Of a DNA stretch of 64,000 bases, positions 7,959 to 16,899 are shown in pieces. A program made the translations under genes and the position numbers. The notes under the pieces were generated by a model, which searched no databases, was not told where the DNA came from, and saw only the letters and a program-made list of their open reading frames with translations. Position 1 is the first letter of the stretch. Each line of letters opens with the position of its first letter. Origin of the DNA: Planctomycetota bacterium (GTDB lineage Bacteria; Planctomycetota; UBA1135); assembly GCA_026421205.1 (NCBI GenBank), contig JAPKBM010000004.1:36430-100429 (forward strand), written 5' to 3'.

Positions 7959-9248
7959 ATGACGGATCCCCCCCCAGAGGAGCCTCTCTCCCCGTCACCA
8001 GCACTGGCGGATGACAATGCCTTTGCCTCCATGATGGAGCGCTTTGATGAAGCTGCCGCTTTGCTCGGTCTTTCGCCGGATGCCTACTCGGTTCTTCGAA
8101 GCCCGGACCGTGAGTTTAAGTTCAGCATTCCCGTCACGGATTCCGATGGCGATCTTTTGCTTCTTGATGGCTACCGAATTCGCCACAACCTATCTCTTGG
8201 CCCATGCTTGGGGGGACTCCGCCTTGAGTCCGACATCAATCGAGAGCACTTACGGGCCTTGGCTGGGTGGACGACTTGGAAATGTGCGGCATTAAATATT
8301 CCCTTTGGGGGAGCCATGGGTGGCATCAACTTCGACCCGCGAGGAAAGGACCCCCGCACAGTTGAACGCGTCGTACGGCGCTATACCGCCAGCCTCATGG
8401 ATGTCATCGGCCCTAAACGGGGTATCTTGGCACCAGATCTCCATTGCAATGAACAAATCATGGCTTGGTGCTTGGACACCTATTCCATGCACGTGCGTCA
8501 TACCGAAAACTCGGTGGTCGTCGGTAAACCGATTGGACTTGGCGGAACCTTTGGTCGCAACTCGGCAATTGGCCGCGGAGCGATTCTTTTGATGGAAGAG
8601 CGCCTCAGAGACCTTGGAATCAAGGGCCCGGCACGTGTGGTCGTTCAAGGTGCAGGAAGCGTTGGCGGGCAAGTCCTTCGCGCCTTAGCCTCTCACGGCC
8701 ATCAAGTCATTGGCGTCGGGGACTATCAAGGTGCGCTGTATTCAGACAAAGGCTTTGATGTGGAAGATCTTCTTGATCACCGAGACCTCACCGGCACGGT
8801 CTTAGGTTATGCACAAGGTGACCCCATCACTCCGCAAGATTTGCTGGAATTAGAATGTGATGTATTGATTCCTGCTGCCGTTGCTGATCAAATTACCCGA
8901 GATAACGCGAACAGGATTCAGGCTAAACTTGTTGTGGAAGCCGCACATGGTCCAACCACAAAAAGAGGGGATGAAATTTTGCAAAGTCGTGGAATTCCCA
9001 TTATCCCCGACCTTTTGGGGAACTCTGGAGCCATCATCATTGCCTACTTCGAATGGGTACAAAACCGTATCGGTTATCAATGGACTGACGAAATGGTTTT
9101 GGAGCGGTTAGACCGCATGGTTATGGAGGCTTACCAACGAGCTCGTAAAGTCGCGAAGAAACGCCAATGCGGACTTCGTCTCGCCGCCTGCATCTTGGGC
9201 GTCGAGCGTGTGGCCTACTTTGACCGTCTTCGTGGCTTTTACGCGTAA
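7959..9248 (+). CDS. Glutamate dehydrogenase paralogue lacking catalytic lysine (probable pseudo-enzyme or regulatory subunit)
   Basis: A 429-residue paralogue of the gene just upstream (3-bp gap, surely co-transcribed), similar along its whole length. Two of three substrate/catalytic lysines are replaced: GPAKGG becomes GPCLGG (L84) and PFGGGKGG becomes PFGGAMGG (M120, the catalytic position). K108 in TWKCA and D160 in APDLHCNEQ are kept, as are the Rossmann motif (GAGSVGG) and the C-terminal helix, so the fold and assembly surfaces look preserved while catalysis should be lost. A catalytic plus inactive regulatory Gdh subunit pair is known from Thermus thermophilus; a similar role here is inferred. 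A C8 run lies at codons 4-6. Confidence 0.9.
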   Translation: MTDPPPEEPLSPSPALADDNAFASMMERFDEAAALLGLSPDAYSVLRSPDREFKFSIPVTDSDGDLLLLDGYRIRHNLSLGPCLGGLRLESDINREHLRALAGWTTWKCAALNIPFGGAMGGINFDPRGKDPRTVERVVRRYTASLMDVIGPKRGILAPDLHCNEQIMAWCLDTYSMHVRHTENSVVVGKPIGLGGTFGRNSAIGRGAILLMEERLRDLGIKGPARVVVQGAGSVGGQVLRALASHGHQVIGVGDYQGALYSDKGFDVEDLLDHRDLTGTVLGYAQGDPITPQDLLELECDVLIPAAVADQITRDNANRIQAKLVVEAAHGPTTKRGDEILQSRGIPIIPDLLGNSGAIIIAYFEWVQNRIGYQWTDEMVLERLDRMVMEAYQRARKVAKKRQCGLRLAACILGVERVAYFDRLRGFYA

Positions 9249-9263
9249 AACGTAGAGGTCAGC

Positions 9264-10256
9264 CTATTGACAGATTTTAGCCAAAGCCGAGGCTCGGCTT
9301 GCTGCAAGCGTACCTGCATTTTTCTCAACAAAAGCAAGGAGGCCTTTCCGATGAGACCCCTTCGGATCTTCAAACAGTTTCCCTTCTAAACGCTGAAGGC
9401 CACGGGAAGCAGAAAGTTCTTCTTTGCCGCTTGAACTCTTCAACCAGTCGGCCAACTCCGAACATGAAGCAGATAGGTCGGCCACTCCTTTACATGCTTT
9501 GGTAAGAGGCACCAAAAGTTGCTTGCCTTTTTCCGCATAGCCATGGTCAAGTAGCCACCGTACTTGGGAAATTCTTGAGTCCGCTTTTCCTAGCGCAAGA
9601 TTCAAAACCTCTTTTGCCGACTCAACGTCATCCGCGTTGTCTTTTTCAGCCGCTTTTTGCATCACTTTTTTCGCCAGAGTAATCGCTTTGGCGTAATTCC
9701 CCCGGGAAGATTCCTTCCATGCTTTCGTCACGGAAGAAGAATAATGAGATGGTGCTTTTTCGGAGTTCTTCACCAACTCAGATAGCGTGTCCTTGATTTG
9801 AGAATGCATCGAGTTTGAATAGCCGGAAAGAGCTACTTTCCCCTGTGCATCCAACAGTGCAAAATTTGGGATACCATTCATTCCCGTAGAGAAAGGGCGC
9901 TCCCGAGTCCACATAGAATCTCCGCCAAACCACTTCTTCTCTAAAGCGAATTTTTGCATTTTTGCACGATCTGCACCTTGAACCTCTACAAACAACACAG
10001 CAATCTCATCACCAAACTCTTCTTGCATTTTAATGGCCGTCGGCACGGACGACCCCACACAACTCGGTCAGCGTGTACCCCAGAATTCAACGAAAACGGG
10101 GCGCCCGCGCAAGTCATCCAAGCTTTGGACACCGTAACTGTTCACCGGGGAATTTTGGAAAGTGAATGACATCTCTTGGCCGACTTCAATTTGGGCCGAA
10201 GCCGAAGTCGTCAAGAGCGCACCAAACAGGACAAGAGGTAGAAGTGTCTTTTTCAT
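9264..10256 (-). CDS. Secreted thioredoxin-fold selenoprotein (UxxC), TlpA/AhpC-like, with C-terminal helical domain
   Basis: Start ATG at 10256, signal peptide (KKTLLPLVLFGALLTTSASA), then a redoxin/TlpA-like fold. Codon 63 is TGA at 10070-10068, in the context FWGTR-TGA-PSC, exactly where the first cysteine of a CxxC motif belongs, giving U63-P-S-C66. The same frame stays open for 267 further codons to the stop at 9264-9266, with normal thioredoxin elements (NGIPNFALLDAQGK). A 7-bp hairpin starts 13 nt after the TGA. Residues about 170-330 are helical and lysine-rich, perhaps TPR-like. Family knowledge says UxxC redox motifs are a classic selenocysteine site; a disabled gene or sequence error is the alternative. 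It follows nadK by 26 bp in the same direction. Confidence 0.82.
10035..10070 (-). promoter_or_regulatory. Candidate bacterial SECIS element with the TGA (Sec) codon
   Basis: The TGA occupies 10070-10068. Thirteen nt later the transcript can form a hairpin: 5' arm GGUCGUC (10054-10048), six-nt loop CGUGCC (10047-10042), 3' arm GACGGCC (10041-10035), all seven positions paired with one G-U wobble. Distance from UGA to apical loop is 20 nt and the loop has a G in its first two positions, matching what is known of bacterial SECIS elements. It lies inside the coding sequence, as expected in bacteria. Confidence 0.7.
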
Positions 10257-10282
10257 TATAATCACCGCCCCTAGCATAGCAA

Positions 10283-11185
10283 TTAGGGCTCTCCGGGCGT
10301 GGCTCCCCAGTGCAGTTTCCCACGCAAACGCGCGTAAAACAGCTCATCTCGGTCCACGAGGAGGCGAAAGCGACGAGAACTAGGGGCTACACGAATTCGA
10401 TCTCCTGCCTTCAAATGGTACTCTTGATGGCCGTCGGCCGTAAAAGTAGCCTTTTCTTGAACACGCAAGATGGCGACACGATGGCCAGGGAGGACAATAG
10501 AGCGCATTCCAAGCATGTGAGGAGCAATGGGGGTTACGACCCAAGCTTCAAGGCGTGGAGACAAAATAGGCCCCCCTGCGGCGAGGTTGTAAGCAGTGGA
10601 ACCGGTTGCCGTCGACAGAATCACGCCATCTCCTCGGAAAGTACAAACCGGCCGGCGGTCTACGAGGAGGTCGGCGGACACTAGGCCCGCAGCGGGGTCA
10701 CGAGACACGACCACTTCATTGAGAACATGGGCGTCCAAGAGAGTCTCTTGATTTCGTTGCACTTTCGCGTGCATCATGGCTCGGTCTTCACAATCTCCCT
10801 TTCCCTGCAAAACCCGGTCAAGCACCGTCATCGCACGGTCTGGTGCAACTCCGGCAAGAAAACCAACATCACCAAAATTGACGCCCAATACAGGAACACG
10901 GCGTGCGCCTAAGCGATAAGACGCGGCAAGTACCGCACCGTCTCCCCCAAGTACCACCACTAAATCTGGTTTCGTCGTAATCGGCTTGAGATGCCGAAGG
11001 AGGTCGGCGCCTAAATAGTTCACACGGTCCCCAAGATGCTTTCTGATTTTCCGAGCCAAAGCCGGAACTTCTGTTTTTTCTCGATCCCCAAGAATCAAGA
11101 CCCTTGGCTTTCTTGACTTTGGAAGCTCACAGTGGTCAAGGCGCGAGGACTTGCGCCGACTCGAAGAACTTTTAGAGGAATTCAT
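10283..11185 (-). CDS. nadK: NAD kinase
   Basis: A 300-residue NAD kinase, making NADP from NAD with ATP or polyphosphate. Diagnostic motifs are LGGDGAVLAA (GGDG, catalytic Asp), LNEVVVSR and DGVILSTATGSTAYNLAAGGPIL. The ATG at 11185 overlaps the dxs stop (ATGA) and is preferred to the longer reading from 11233. The short N-terminal Ser/Lys/Arg-rich stretch is not conserved in the family. It is the last gene of the xseA-xseB-ispA-dxs-nadK group; NADPH supply to isoprenoid synthesis may explain the linkage. Confidence 0.95.
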   Translation of the reverse strand: MNSSKSSSSRRKSSRLDHCELPKSRKPRVLILGDREKTEVPALARKIRKHLGDRVNYLGADLLRHLKPITTKPDLVVVLGGDGAVLAASYRLGARRVPVLGVNFGDVGFLAGVAPDRAMTVLDRVLQGKGDCEDRAMMHAKVQRNQETLLDAHVLNEVVVSRDPAAGLVSADLLVDRRPVCTFRGDGVILSTATGSTAYNLAAGGPILSPRLEAWVVTPIAPHMLGMRSIVLPGHRVAILRVQEKATFTADGHQEYHLKAGDRIRVAPSSRRFRLLVDRDELFYARLRGKLHWGATPGEP

Positions 11186-13107
11186 TCTTTCGAAAGAGAG
11201 ACTGGCGAAGAACGGGAGGCCAAGTTTTTCCACTCAGAAAAAAGGACGTCGGTGGAGAGACCGCATAATTCCAACTGTTCTTCTCGGGAAGACATATGTT
11301 CAATCCACCGATGCGGTACGCCATGGCGGGACACGGGAATCTGTGCTCCAAGGTCGGCCAGAGTTTCACAAACCGCAGAGCCAAAGCCTCCAGCCAATGC
11401 GTGCTCCTCCACAGTAGCCAGCCAAGGCTGACGACGCGCGATACCTGCCAAGGCACCTTGATCCATAGGGCTACAAAAACGAGCGTCCCAAACCTCTAAT
11501 TCGATTTGATGTTCTTTGGACAAACGATCCGCGACTTCCATGGCATGTTCCACCATGGCACCCAGTGCAAACACGGCCCCGCTTGCCCCCTCTCGGAGAC
11601 GCTCCGCGGTGCCGGGAGTAAGTTCTGGTCGTAATTCCGCCGCTAGGCCAAGGCACTCGACGGCCGTGCCACGAGGCCAACGAAGACCCCATGGACCCTT
11701 TTGAGAAAGAGCTGCGGCTAACATTCGCTCTAAATCCACAGCATCTCGAGGTGAAGCCAATTGGAAACCGGGGAAACCTCGTAAATAAGCCATGTCATAA
11801 AGGCCCTGGTGCGTGGGGCCGTCTTGACCCACCAGTCCCGCTCTGTCTAAACAGAACACAACGTCTTCTTGCTGCAAGGCGACCTCTTGGAAAACCTGGT
11901 CATACCCACGCTGAAGAAATGTGCTGTAAATGGCAACCACAGGTTTCTTCCCCGTGGTGGCTAACCCACCGGCAAAGGCAACAGCATGTTGTTCGGTGAT
12001 TCCCGTGTCATGAAAACGGCTGGGGTAGTCCGAAGCAAATTGAGAAAGCCCCGCTCCAGAAGGCATCCCGGCTGTAATGGCATGGATGCGAGTGTCTGCC
12101 CCACCAAGCCGGCAAAGAGCTTGGGAAAAAACGGCGGTAAAGGCTTGGCGCTTAGGACTGGCAGCCCGAGCTGCTTGATTTACGGGAGATGGCACCTTGC
12201 GCGGAGAAACCCCATGGGCGCGCTCTGGATCCGTCCCCGCTGGCTCATAGCCATGGCCTTTTTCGGTGAGAAAATGGCAAAGAGTCACGCCGCCTAATCG
12301 CTTCGCCCGAGTCAAAGCAGATTCCACTTGCTCCAAATCATGACCATCTAAGGGACCAATGTAATTCACTCCGAGTTCTTCAAAAACATGCCCAGGCACA
12401 AGAACATGTCGGATGACTTCACCGACTTCATCCATACGCTCTCCGATGGCGGGTAAACGATGCGCAAGCGACTGGACGCGATCGTAAACCGCATTCAGCG
12501 TTCGAGAAGAACGAATCCTTGATAAGTAACGTGCCAAAGTACCTACGGAGCGTGAAATGGACCACTCGTTGTCATTTAAAACTACGACCATCCGCACTTG
12601 CTTCTCCGCAGCTTGCGTTAACCCTTCAAAGGCAACTCCCGATGAAAAGGCGGAATCACCGATGAGTGCCACCGACCAGGGGTCTTCCCCTTCTTTGCCT
12701 CCCAGCCCTTTGTGGCCTTCAGCTAAGCCTGCTGCAAAGGAAATGGAAGTACCCGCGTGTCCTGCCGTGAGCACGTCATACGGGGACTCTTTCCGGTTAC
12801 AAAATCCAGACAAGCCGTTTGTTTTCCGAAGAGTGTCAAAACGATTGAAGCGGCCCGTCAAGATTTTATGCGTATAGCACTGATGGCCGACGTCAAACAC
12901 CAAGCGGTCTTTGGAAAAATCAAAACTCCGGTGCAATTGTGCAACCAATTCCACGACACCCAAATTACTTCCAAGATGCCCCCCACTTTGAAAAACTTTT
13001 TCAATCAGCGCTGCACGGATATCTTGGCACAACTCCTTCATTTCCTGATCATTCAGATCCTGGATATCTTGAGGAGAACGAATCTCAGAGAGAAGAGGGA
13101 TGTTCAT
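11182..13107 (-). CDS. dxs: 1-deoxy-D-xylulose-5-phosphate synthase
   Basis: A 641-residue thiamine-diphosphate enzyme for the first step of the MEP isoprenoid pathway (pyruvate plus glyceraldehyde 3-phosphate). It has the N-terminal GGHLGSNLGVVEL, the VFDVGHQCYTHKILTGR segment, the ThDP-binding stretch IGDSAFSSG...LNDNEWSIS, the Pyr domain (HDTGITEQHAVAFAGG) and the C-terminal transketolase domain. The ThDP motif reads GDS instead of the usual GDG; variants at this position occur in some DXS clades, so loss of function is not inferred. ATG at 13107 overlaps the ispA stop (ATGA); a TTG at 13113 is possible. Coupled to nadK downstream. Confidence 0.95.
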   Translation of the reverse strand: MNIPLLSEIRSPQDIQDLNDQEMKELCQDIRAALIEKVFQSGGHLGSNLGVVELVAQLHRSFDFSKDRLVFDVGHQCYTHKILTGRFNRFDTLRKTNGLSGFCNRKESPYDVLTAGHAGTSISFAAGLAEGHKGLGGKEGEDPWSVALIGDSAFSSGVAFEGLTQAAEKQVRMVVVLNDNEWSISRSVGTLARYLSRIRSSRTLNAVYDRVQSLAHRLPAIGERMDEVGEVIRHVLVPGHVFEELGVNYIGPLDGHDLEQVESALTRAKRLGGVTLCHFLTEKGHGYEPAGTDPERAHGVSPRKVPSPVNQAARAASPKRQAFTAVFSQALCRLGGADTRIHAITAGMPSGAGLSQFASDYPSRFHDTGITEQHAVAFAGGLATTGKKPVVAIYSTFLQRGYDQVFQEVALQQEDVVFCLDRAGLVGQDGPTHQGLYDMAYLRGFPGFQLASPRDAVDLERMLAAALSQKGPWGLRWPRGTAVECLGLAAELRPELTPGTAERLREGASGAVFALGAMVEHAMEVADRLSKEHQIELEVWDARFCSPMDQGALAGIARRQPWLATVEEHALAGGFGSAVCETLADLGAQIPVSRHGVPHRWIEHMSSREEQLELCGLSTDVLFSEWKNLASRSSPVSLSKE

Positions 13108-13985
13108 CGGCAACGTTGTATTAAATACCGCGGTAAATCATAAAGGGGTGAGTCTTGAATCGGTGCGGAAATCTCCAAGAGTTGTGCTTGTGCTTTTTCC
13201 GCCAAACCCTGTGCATACTCCGTTGCGGCCTCAAAACCCAAAACAGAAACAAGGGTCGCCTTCCCCGTTGCGGCATCTTTCCCAGGCGTTTTTCCCAAAG
13301 TTTGGGCGGACCCCGTCACGTCCAGCAAATCATCTGTTGCCTGAAAGAGGGCGCCTATGGTTTCCGCATAAGGCCTCCACGGTTGCCAAGAAACATCGGC
13401 AGCAGCAACTCCCATGAGTACCGCCGACGTCAAAAGGGCACCGGTCTTGCAGGCGTGAATCACTTGAATTTCTGCAAAGGTGGTCTCACTTGCGGAAGCA
13501 TGCATGTCAAGTACCTGCCCCCCAACCATGCCTGACGGCCCTGCAGCCTCTGCCAAAATTCTGATTTGATCACTTAACAACTGAGTGTCATCTTGTAAGG
13601 CTAGAATTTCAAAAGCCAGTGCTTGCAGTGCGTCACCGGCCAAAACAGCTAAATCCTCGCCAAAACGAACATGAACGGTCGGTTGCCCGCGTCGAAGAGC
13701 GTCATCATCCATGCAGGGGAGGTCATCGTGAATCAAAGAATAAGCATGAACCATTTCACAAGCAACACCCGCGGGAATTGCCCGCTCCGTTTCCCCACCC
13801 GCCACGGAGCAGCTCAACAAGGCTAACGCAGGTCGGACTCGTTTCCCGCCAGAAAGGAAAGCATACTCCACGGCTTCCTGGAGAGACTTTGGTGAGCGTA
13901 CATGGCTTGTGCCCTGGAGAATGGTCATCCATTGCGACTCCATCAAGGATCGCTCTGCACTGATCCAATGACCGAAATCAGTCAT
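13104..13985 (-). CDS. ispA: Short-chain polyprenyl (farnesyl/geranylgeranyl) diphosphate synthase
   Basis: A 293-residue trans-isoprenyl diphosphate synthase. It has GGKRVRP, the first Asp-rich motif HDDLPCMDDD followed by RRGQPTVH, and the second Asp-rich motif ATDDLLDVTG. It condenses isopentenyl diphosphate units to C15 or C20. The residues before the first Asp motif (MVHAYSLI) suggest a short product, but chain length cannot be fixed by eye. ATG at 13985 overlaps the xseB stop by 8 bp; a GAAGGTG lies about 12 nt upstream. Alternative starts at 13997 (ATG) and 14000 (GTG) exist. Confidence 0.92.
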   Translation of the reverse strand: MTDFGHWISAERSLMESQWMTILQGTSHVRSPKSLQEAVEYAFLSGGKRVRPALALLSCSVAGGETERAIPAGVACEMVHAYSLIHDDLPCMDDDALRRGQPTVHVRFGEDLAVLAGDALQALAFEILALQDDTQLLSDQIRILAEAAGPSGMVGGQVLDMHASASETTFAEIQVIHACKTGALLTSAVLMGVAAADVSWQPWRPYAETIGALFQATDDLLDVTGSAQTLGKTPGKDAATGKATLVSVLGFEAATEYAQGLAEKAQAQLLEISAPIQDSPLYDLPRYLIQRCR

Positions 13986-14232
13986 TGAAAGAATCATCAC
14001 CTTCGACTTGTTGCAGTGAATCCTGCAGAATTTTTGTCAATGCTTCTACACGGTTTTCTGCGCCACTCAAATCAGCGCGGAGCACAGCAAGAAGCTCGAC
14101 GCCCTCTTGATAAACCTTTACCCCATCTTCCAGGCCAAGTTCCCCTGACTCTAGCTGTCCAAGAAGGCCTTCCAAACGAGAAAGCCCTTCCTCGAAAGAA
14201 AGGGTTGCCGGGTTATCCTTTGGTTTTGCCAT
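13978..14232 (-). CDS. xseB: Exodeoxyribonuclease VII small subunit
   Basis: An 84-residue helical protein with the XseB pattern: LSFEEGLSRLEGLLGQLESGELGLED, then YQEGVELL. It pairs with XseA to form the single-strand-specific exonuclease VII. It sits 32 bp after xseA and overlaps ispA, the arrangement seen in many bacteria. Confidence 0.93.
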   Translation of the reverse strand: MAKPKDNPATLSFEEGLSRLEGLLGQLESGELGLEDGVKVYQEGVELLAVLRADLSGAENRVEALTKILQDSLQQVEGDDSFND

Positions 14233-14264
14233 AGGGATATTGTCGGAAAGCGTATCCGTTGGCG

Positions 14265-15491
14265 CTAGGAATTCTCGATTTCGTTCACTGTAGTGCGCAA
14301 GGAACCCTGTGCCAAACGAATGCGAACCTTTTGCCCCACTTCCACGTTCTGGGAAGAACGCAGGAATCCAGGCTCGCCCTCTTTCTCCACGAGCGCATAG
14401 CCACGCTTCAAGAGGGCGTCTGGGGATGCACCTTGAAAACGAGTTTCATACCGATCCAAGCGATGCCTCCAATCCATCAAGCGCTTCTCCAAGCCGGTGG
14501 ACAGCCTGTATTCGGCTTCACGGAGCCGCCCCAAAGCACGGTCTAAGCGAAGTTTCGGTGTTTGCGTATGCACGCGGTGCGTCAAACGCTCCAAACGGTG
14601 CTCCCACCCAGAAATCCATTCACGGCCAAGATGGTGCCATTCCTGAGCCATCCCTCGAAGGTCCTCCCGAGCACGGGTCCAGCCCAGACAGAGTTCCAAG
14701 GCGCCCGCGGTCGGCGTTTTCACACGTGCATCCGCGACGAAATCAGCCAAAGTAAAATCTGTTTCATGACCGATCGCGGAAACTACGGGAATTGGACAGG
14801 CTGCAAGAGCACGAATCAAGGGCTCTTCATTGAATGTCCAAAGATCTTCAAGAGAACCTCCACCCCGGGCCAATAAAATAACGTCGGGAGAAACTGCGGC
14901 GCATTCTTCTAAGGCGCGGATGATTTCGCCGACGGCTGCCGCTCCTTGAACAGGAATAGGCCGTCGCCAAACACGAAGAGGAGTTTTTTGTTCCTCAAAA
15001 CTACGCAAAATATCCGCTTCTGCGGCAGAGCCTTCGGCCGTGAGCAAGGCCACGGTCCGTGGCCGACGTGGAATCACCTGTTTTGCGCTCTCCTCAAAAA
15101 GCCCCTCCGCGGAAAGTTGTTTTTTAAGCCGCTCAAATTGTTGCGCTAGATCTCCAACCCCATCGTCTTCGACGCGCTGCAAAACAAAAGACAAGTTCCC
15201 GCGCACCGGCCAAATATCAAATCGTCCAAACGCACGCACTTTACGCCCTTCTTCCAACGTGCATTGCAAGCCAGATGCAGCGACGCCTTTCCACATCTTT
15301 ACTTCCAAAGTCGCGGACTCATCCCTCAGCTTGAAATAATAATGTCCGCTTCGATGTGGGCCTCGGTACTCAAACACTTCTCCGGTGACCCAAAGCCCGC
15401 CTAAATTCTGGTCCAAGGAATCCTGTGCAAGAGATATCAGTTCTCCAACACCGACGGCCTCCTCCACGCGTTCCCTCAAACTTCCCTCCAC
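14265..15491 (-). CDS. xseA: Exodeoxyribonuclease VII large subunit
   Basis: About 408 residues. An N-terminal OB-fold domain (GLWVTGEV, HYYFKLRDESATLEVKMW) is followed by the catalytic domain, with ILLARGGGSLEDLWTFNEEPL and SAIGHETDFTLADFVAD, and by a long coiled-coil C-terminus ending in KRGYALV. With XseB it degrades single-stranded DNA in both directions. The start is unclear: the frame is open from a TTG at 15506 (overlapping the upstream stop), a GTG at 15491 and a TTG at 15479 preceded by GGAGGGA. The GTG is used here. It is shorter than E. coli XseA, mainly in the C-terminal coil. Confidence 0.93.
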   Translation of the reverse strand: MEGSLRERVEEAVGVGELISLAQDSLDQNLGGLWVTGEVFEYRGPHRSGHYYFKLRDESATLEVKMWKGVAASGLQCTLEEGRKVRAFGRFDIWPVRGNLSFVLQRVEDDGVGDLAQQFERLKKQLSAEGLFEESAKQVIPRRPRTVALLTAEGSAAEADILRSFEEQKTPLRVWRRPIPVQGAAAVGEIIRALEECAAVSPDVILLARGGGSLEDLWTFNEEPLIRALAACPIPVVSAIGHETDFTLADFVADARVKTPTAGALELCLGWTRAREDLRGMAQEWHHLGREWISGWEHRLERLTHRVHTQTPKLRLDRALGRLREAEYRLSTGLEKRLMDWRHRLDRYETRFQGASPDALLKRGYALVEKEGEPGFLRSSQNVEVGQKVRIRLAQGSLRTTVNEIENS

Positions 15492-15495
15492 TCCA

Positions 15496-16899
15496 TTAAT
15501 TCCCAACTTGCGTCAAAGGAAGGCCAAGAGCTCTCCACTGATCCAAGGGCTGGCGTGGCAGATGCAAACGGAATTTATCTTCGTAAAATGGACGCTTTAC
15601 CCCGCCCTCAAGAAAAGCTCCATCCTTAAGAAGAAGTTCGACCCAACCTTGTTCATGAAGTTTGATTTCCATGCTGTCCGCTTCGATCGTTTTCACCAAA
15701 CGGCCAGATACGTCGTACCAGGCAATTTGGATTCCGGATAATCCGTCGGTGGTGGCTCCTTCTAAGCGAGTGAGGCGGTAATAGCCAAAGGCACGCCGTA
15801 TAGAAATCAGGTCGTCCAATTTTTTACGTATATCTTGCGCATCCTGCAATGGGGTGACCGTTTTCTGCGGCAAGTCAACCTTGGCATTGGAAAGCGTTGC
15901 CTTAGATAAAAGGGCCGGGAAATGTCTGCCCCAAGCCGAGACATTCACATCAGGAAGATAGATTTTGCTTCCGGTCCGAGGAAGAGGGAGGTTTAGACCT
16001 TCGTGAGTCCGCGTGCCTTCAAAGAATCGTATCGACAACGAAAAAGTACTTTTCTGAAGATTGAACTCCACTCTCTTGGCGCGGACCACCGATTCAAGAA
16101 GCCCATCTTCGCCCCAATGGAACAAGGTGACATCGAGTAACTCCGGACGACCCTCAATTTGTGTGGCTTTCTGGAAACGGTAATTTGTGTACCCATCCAA
16201 TGCCAAGAGTCCATTTAAAATGCCCAGCCATGGGTCATCCACGTAACCGAATGGGGAAGAAGGGTTTTCCGAAGTAGTGCTGGACTGCAGGTCAAAAGCG
16301 GCGGGTTTCGGGCCAACGCTCGGCGCTGGGGCCACCCGTGGAGTTATCAAAGCAACGGAAGCCGCATTTTTCTCTTGAATATCTGCCAGCTTCTTTAACA
16401 CTTCCACCGTACTGATTTCCCGATTCAGAAGCTTCTCATTGAGCTCAGTTACCCATTCTTTGTCCACCTCTTGGGATTCTCTCATTGCCTTGATTTCTGC
16501 AACCAAGGCCAGAGCCGTATCTTCGTGCAAAGCACCAGGGTCCGCCTCAATGGTGATGGGTGTGGGGTTCACCACAACATTGGGTAAGACCATGGGCTCT
16601 TCCTGCTGTTTCATCCAGCCGACGCCTACAAAAGTAAGGCCGACACCCAATGTAAGAGCTCCGAGGGCTGTCACAGGAAGAATCCATTGTCGAGAGCGAG
16701 ACTCTTCCAAGTCCGTCATTTGATCTAACAGCGCCTGCTGTACTTCGGAAAGCCGACGAAACGAGCGGCTTAAGGCCTGAACATCTCTGGACCTCAACAA
16801 GACCTGCCCTGTTTCTGGTGTCACCGTAGCAAGGTCACGGGACGGGGATTCCTCCGAAGGTGTCGGTGGAACAGAGGAAGTTTCTTCAGGGGGATTCAT
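15496..16899 (-). CDS. Unrecognised single-pass membrane protein
   Basis: 467 residues, no family recognised. A Pro/Ser/Glu-rich N-terminus (about 1-35) is followed by a helical region, one transmembrane segment at about 72-96 (WILPVTALGALTLGVGLTFVGVGW) and a large non-cytosolic part. That part has a coiled-coil-like stretch (about 130-190), a Pro/Ala linker and a C-terminal domain of about 240 residues containing FGYYRLTRLEG and a beta-rich tail (WYDVSGRLVKTIEADSMEIKL). It lies in an unbroken minus-strand string between a lipoprotein gene (14-bp overlap) and xseA. An envelope role is inferred from topology only. Confidence 0.7.
   Translation of the reverse strand: MNPPEETSSVPPTPSEESPSRDLATVTPETGQVLLRSRDVQALSRSFRRLSEVQQALLDQMTDLEESRSRQWILPVTALGALTLGVGLTFVGVGWMKQQEEPMVLPNVVVNPTPITIEADPGALHEDTALALVAEIKAMRESQEVDKEWVTELNEKLLNREISTVEVLKKLADIQEKNAASVALITPRVAPAPSVGPKPAAFDLQSSTTSENPSSPFGYVDDPWLGILNGLLALDGYTNYRFQKATQIEGRPELLDVTLFHWGEDGLLESVVRAKRVEFNLQKSTFSLSIRFFEGTRTHEGLNLPLPRTGSKIYLPDVNVSAWGRHFPALLSKATLSNAKVDLPQKTVTPLQDAQDIRKKLDDLISIRRAFGYYRLTRLEGATTDGLSGIQIAWYDVSGRLVKTIEADSMEIKLHEQGWVELLLKDGAFLEGGVKRPFYEDKFRLHLPRQPLDQWRALGLPLTQVGN

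Noticed and set aside
9264..10277. Two separate genes on either side of the TGA (a 69-residue and a 264-residue product)
   Set aside because: The two halves are one thioredoxin fold in one frame, the TGA replaces a redox Cys and a SECIS-like hairpin follows. The selenoprotein reading explains more than two genes or a pseudogene, though error has not been excluded.
11182..13107. GDS instead of GDG in the DXS thiamine-diphosphate motif as a sign of loss of function
   Set aside because: All other DXS motifs are intact, and changes at this position occur in functional DXS clades, so it is treated as natural variation.
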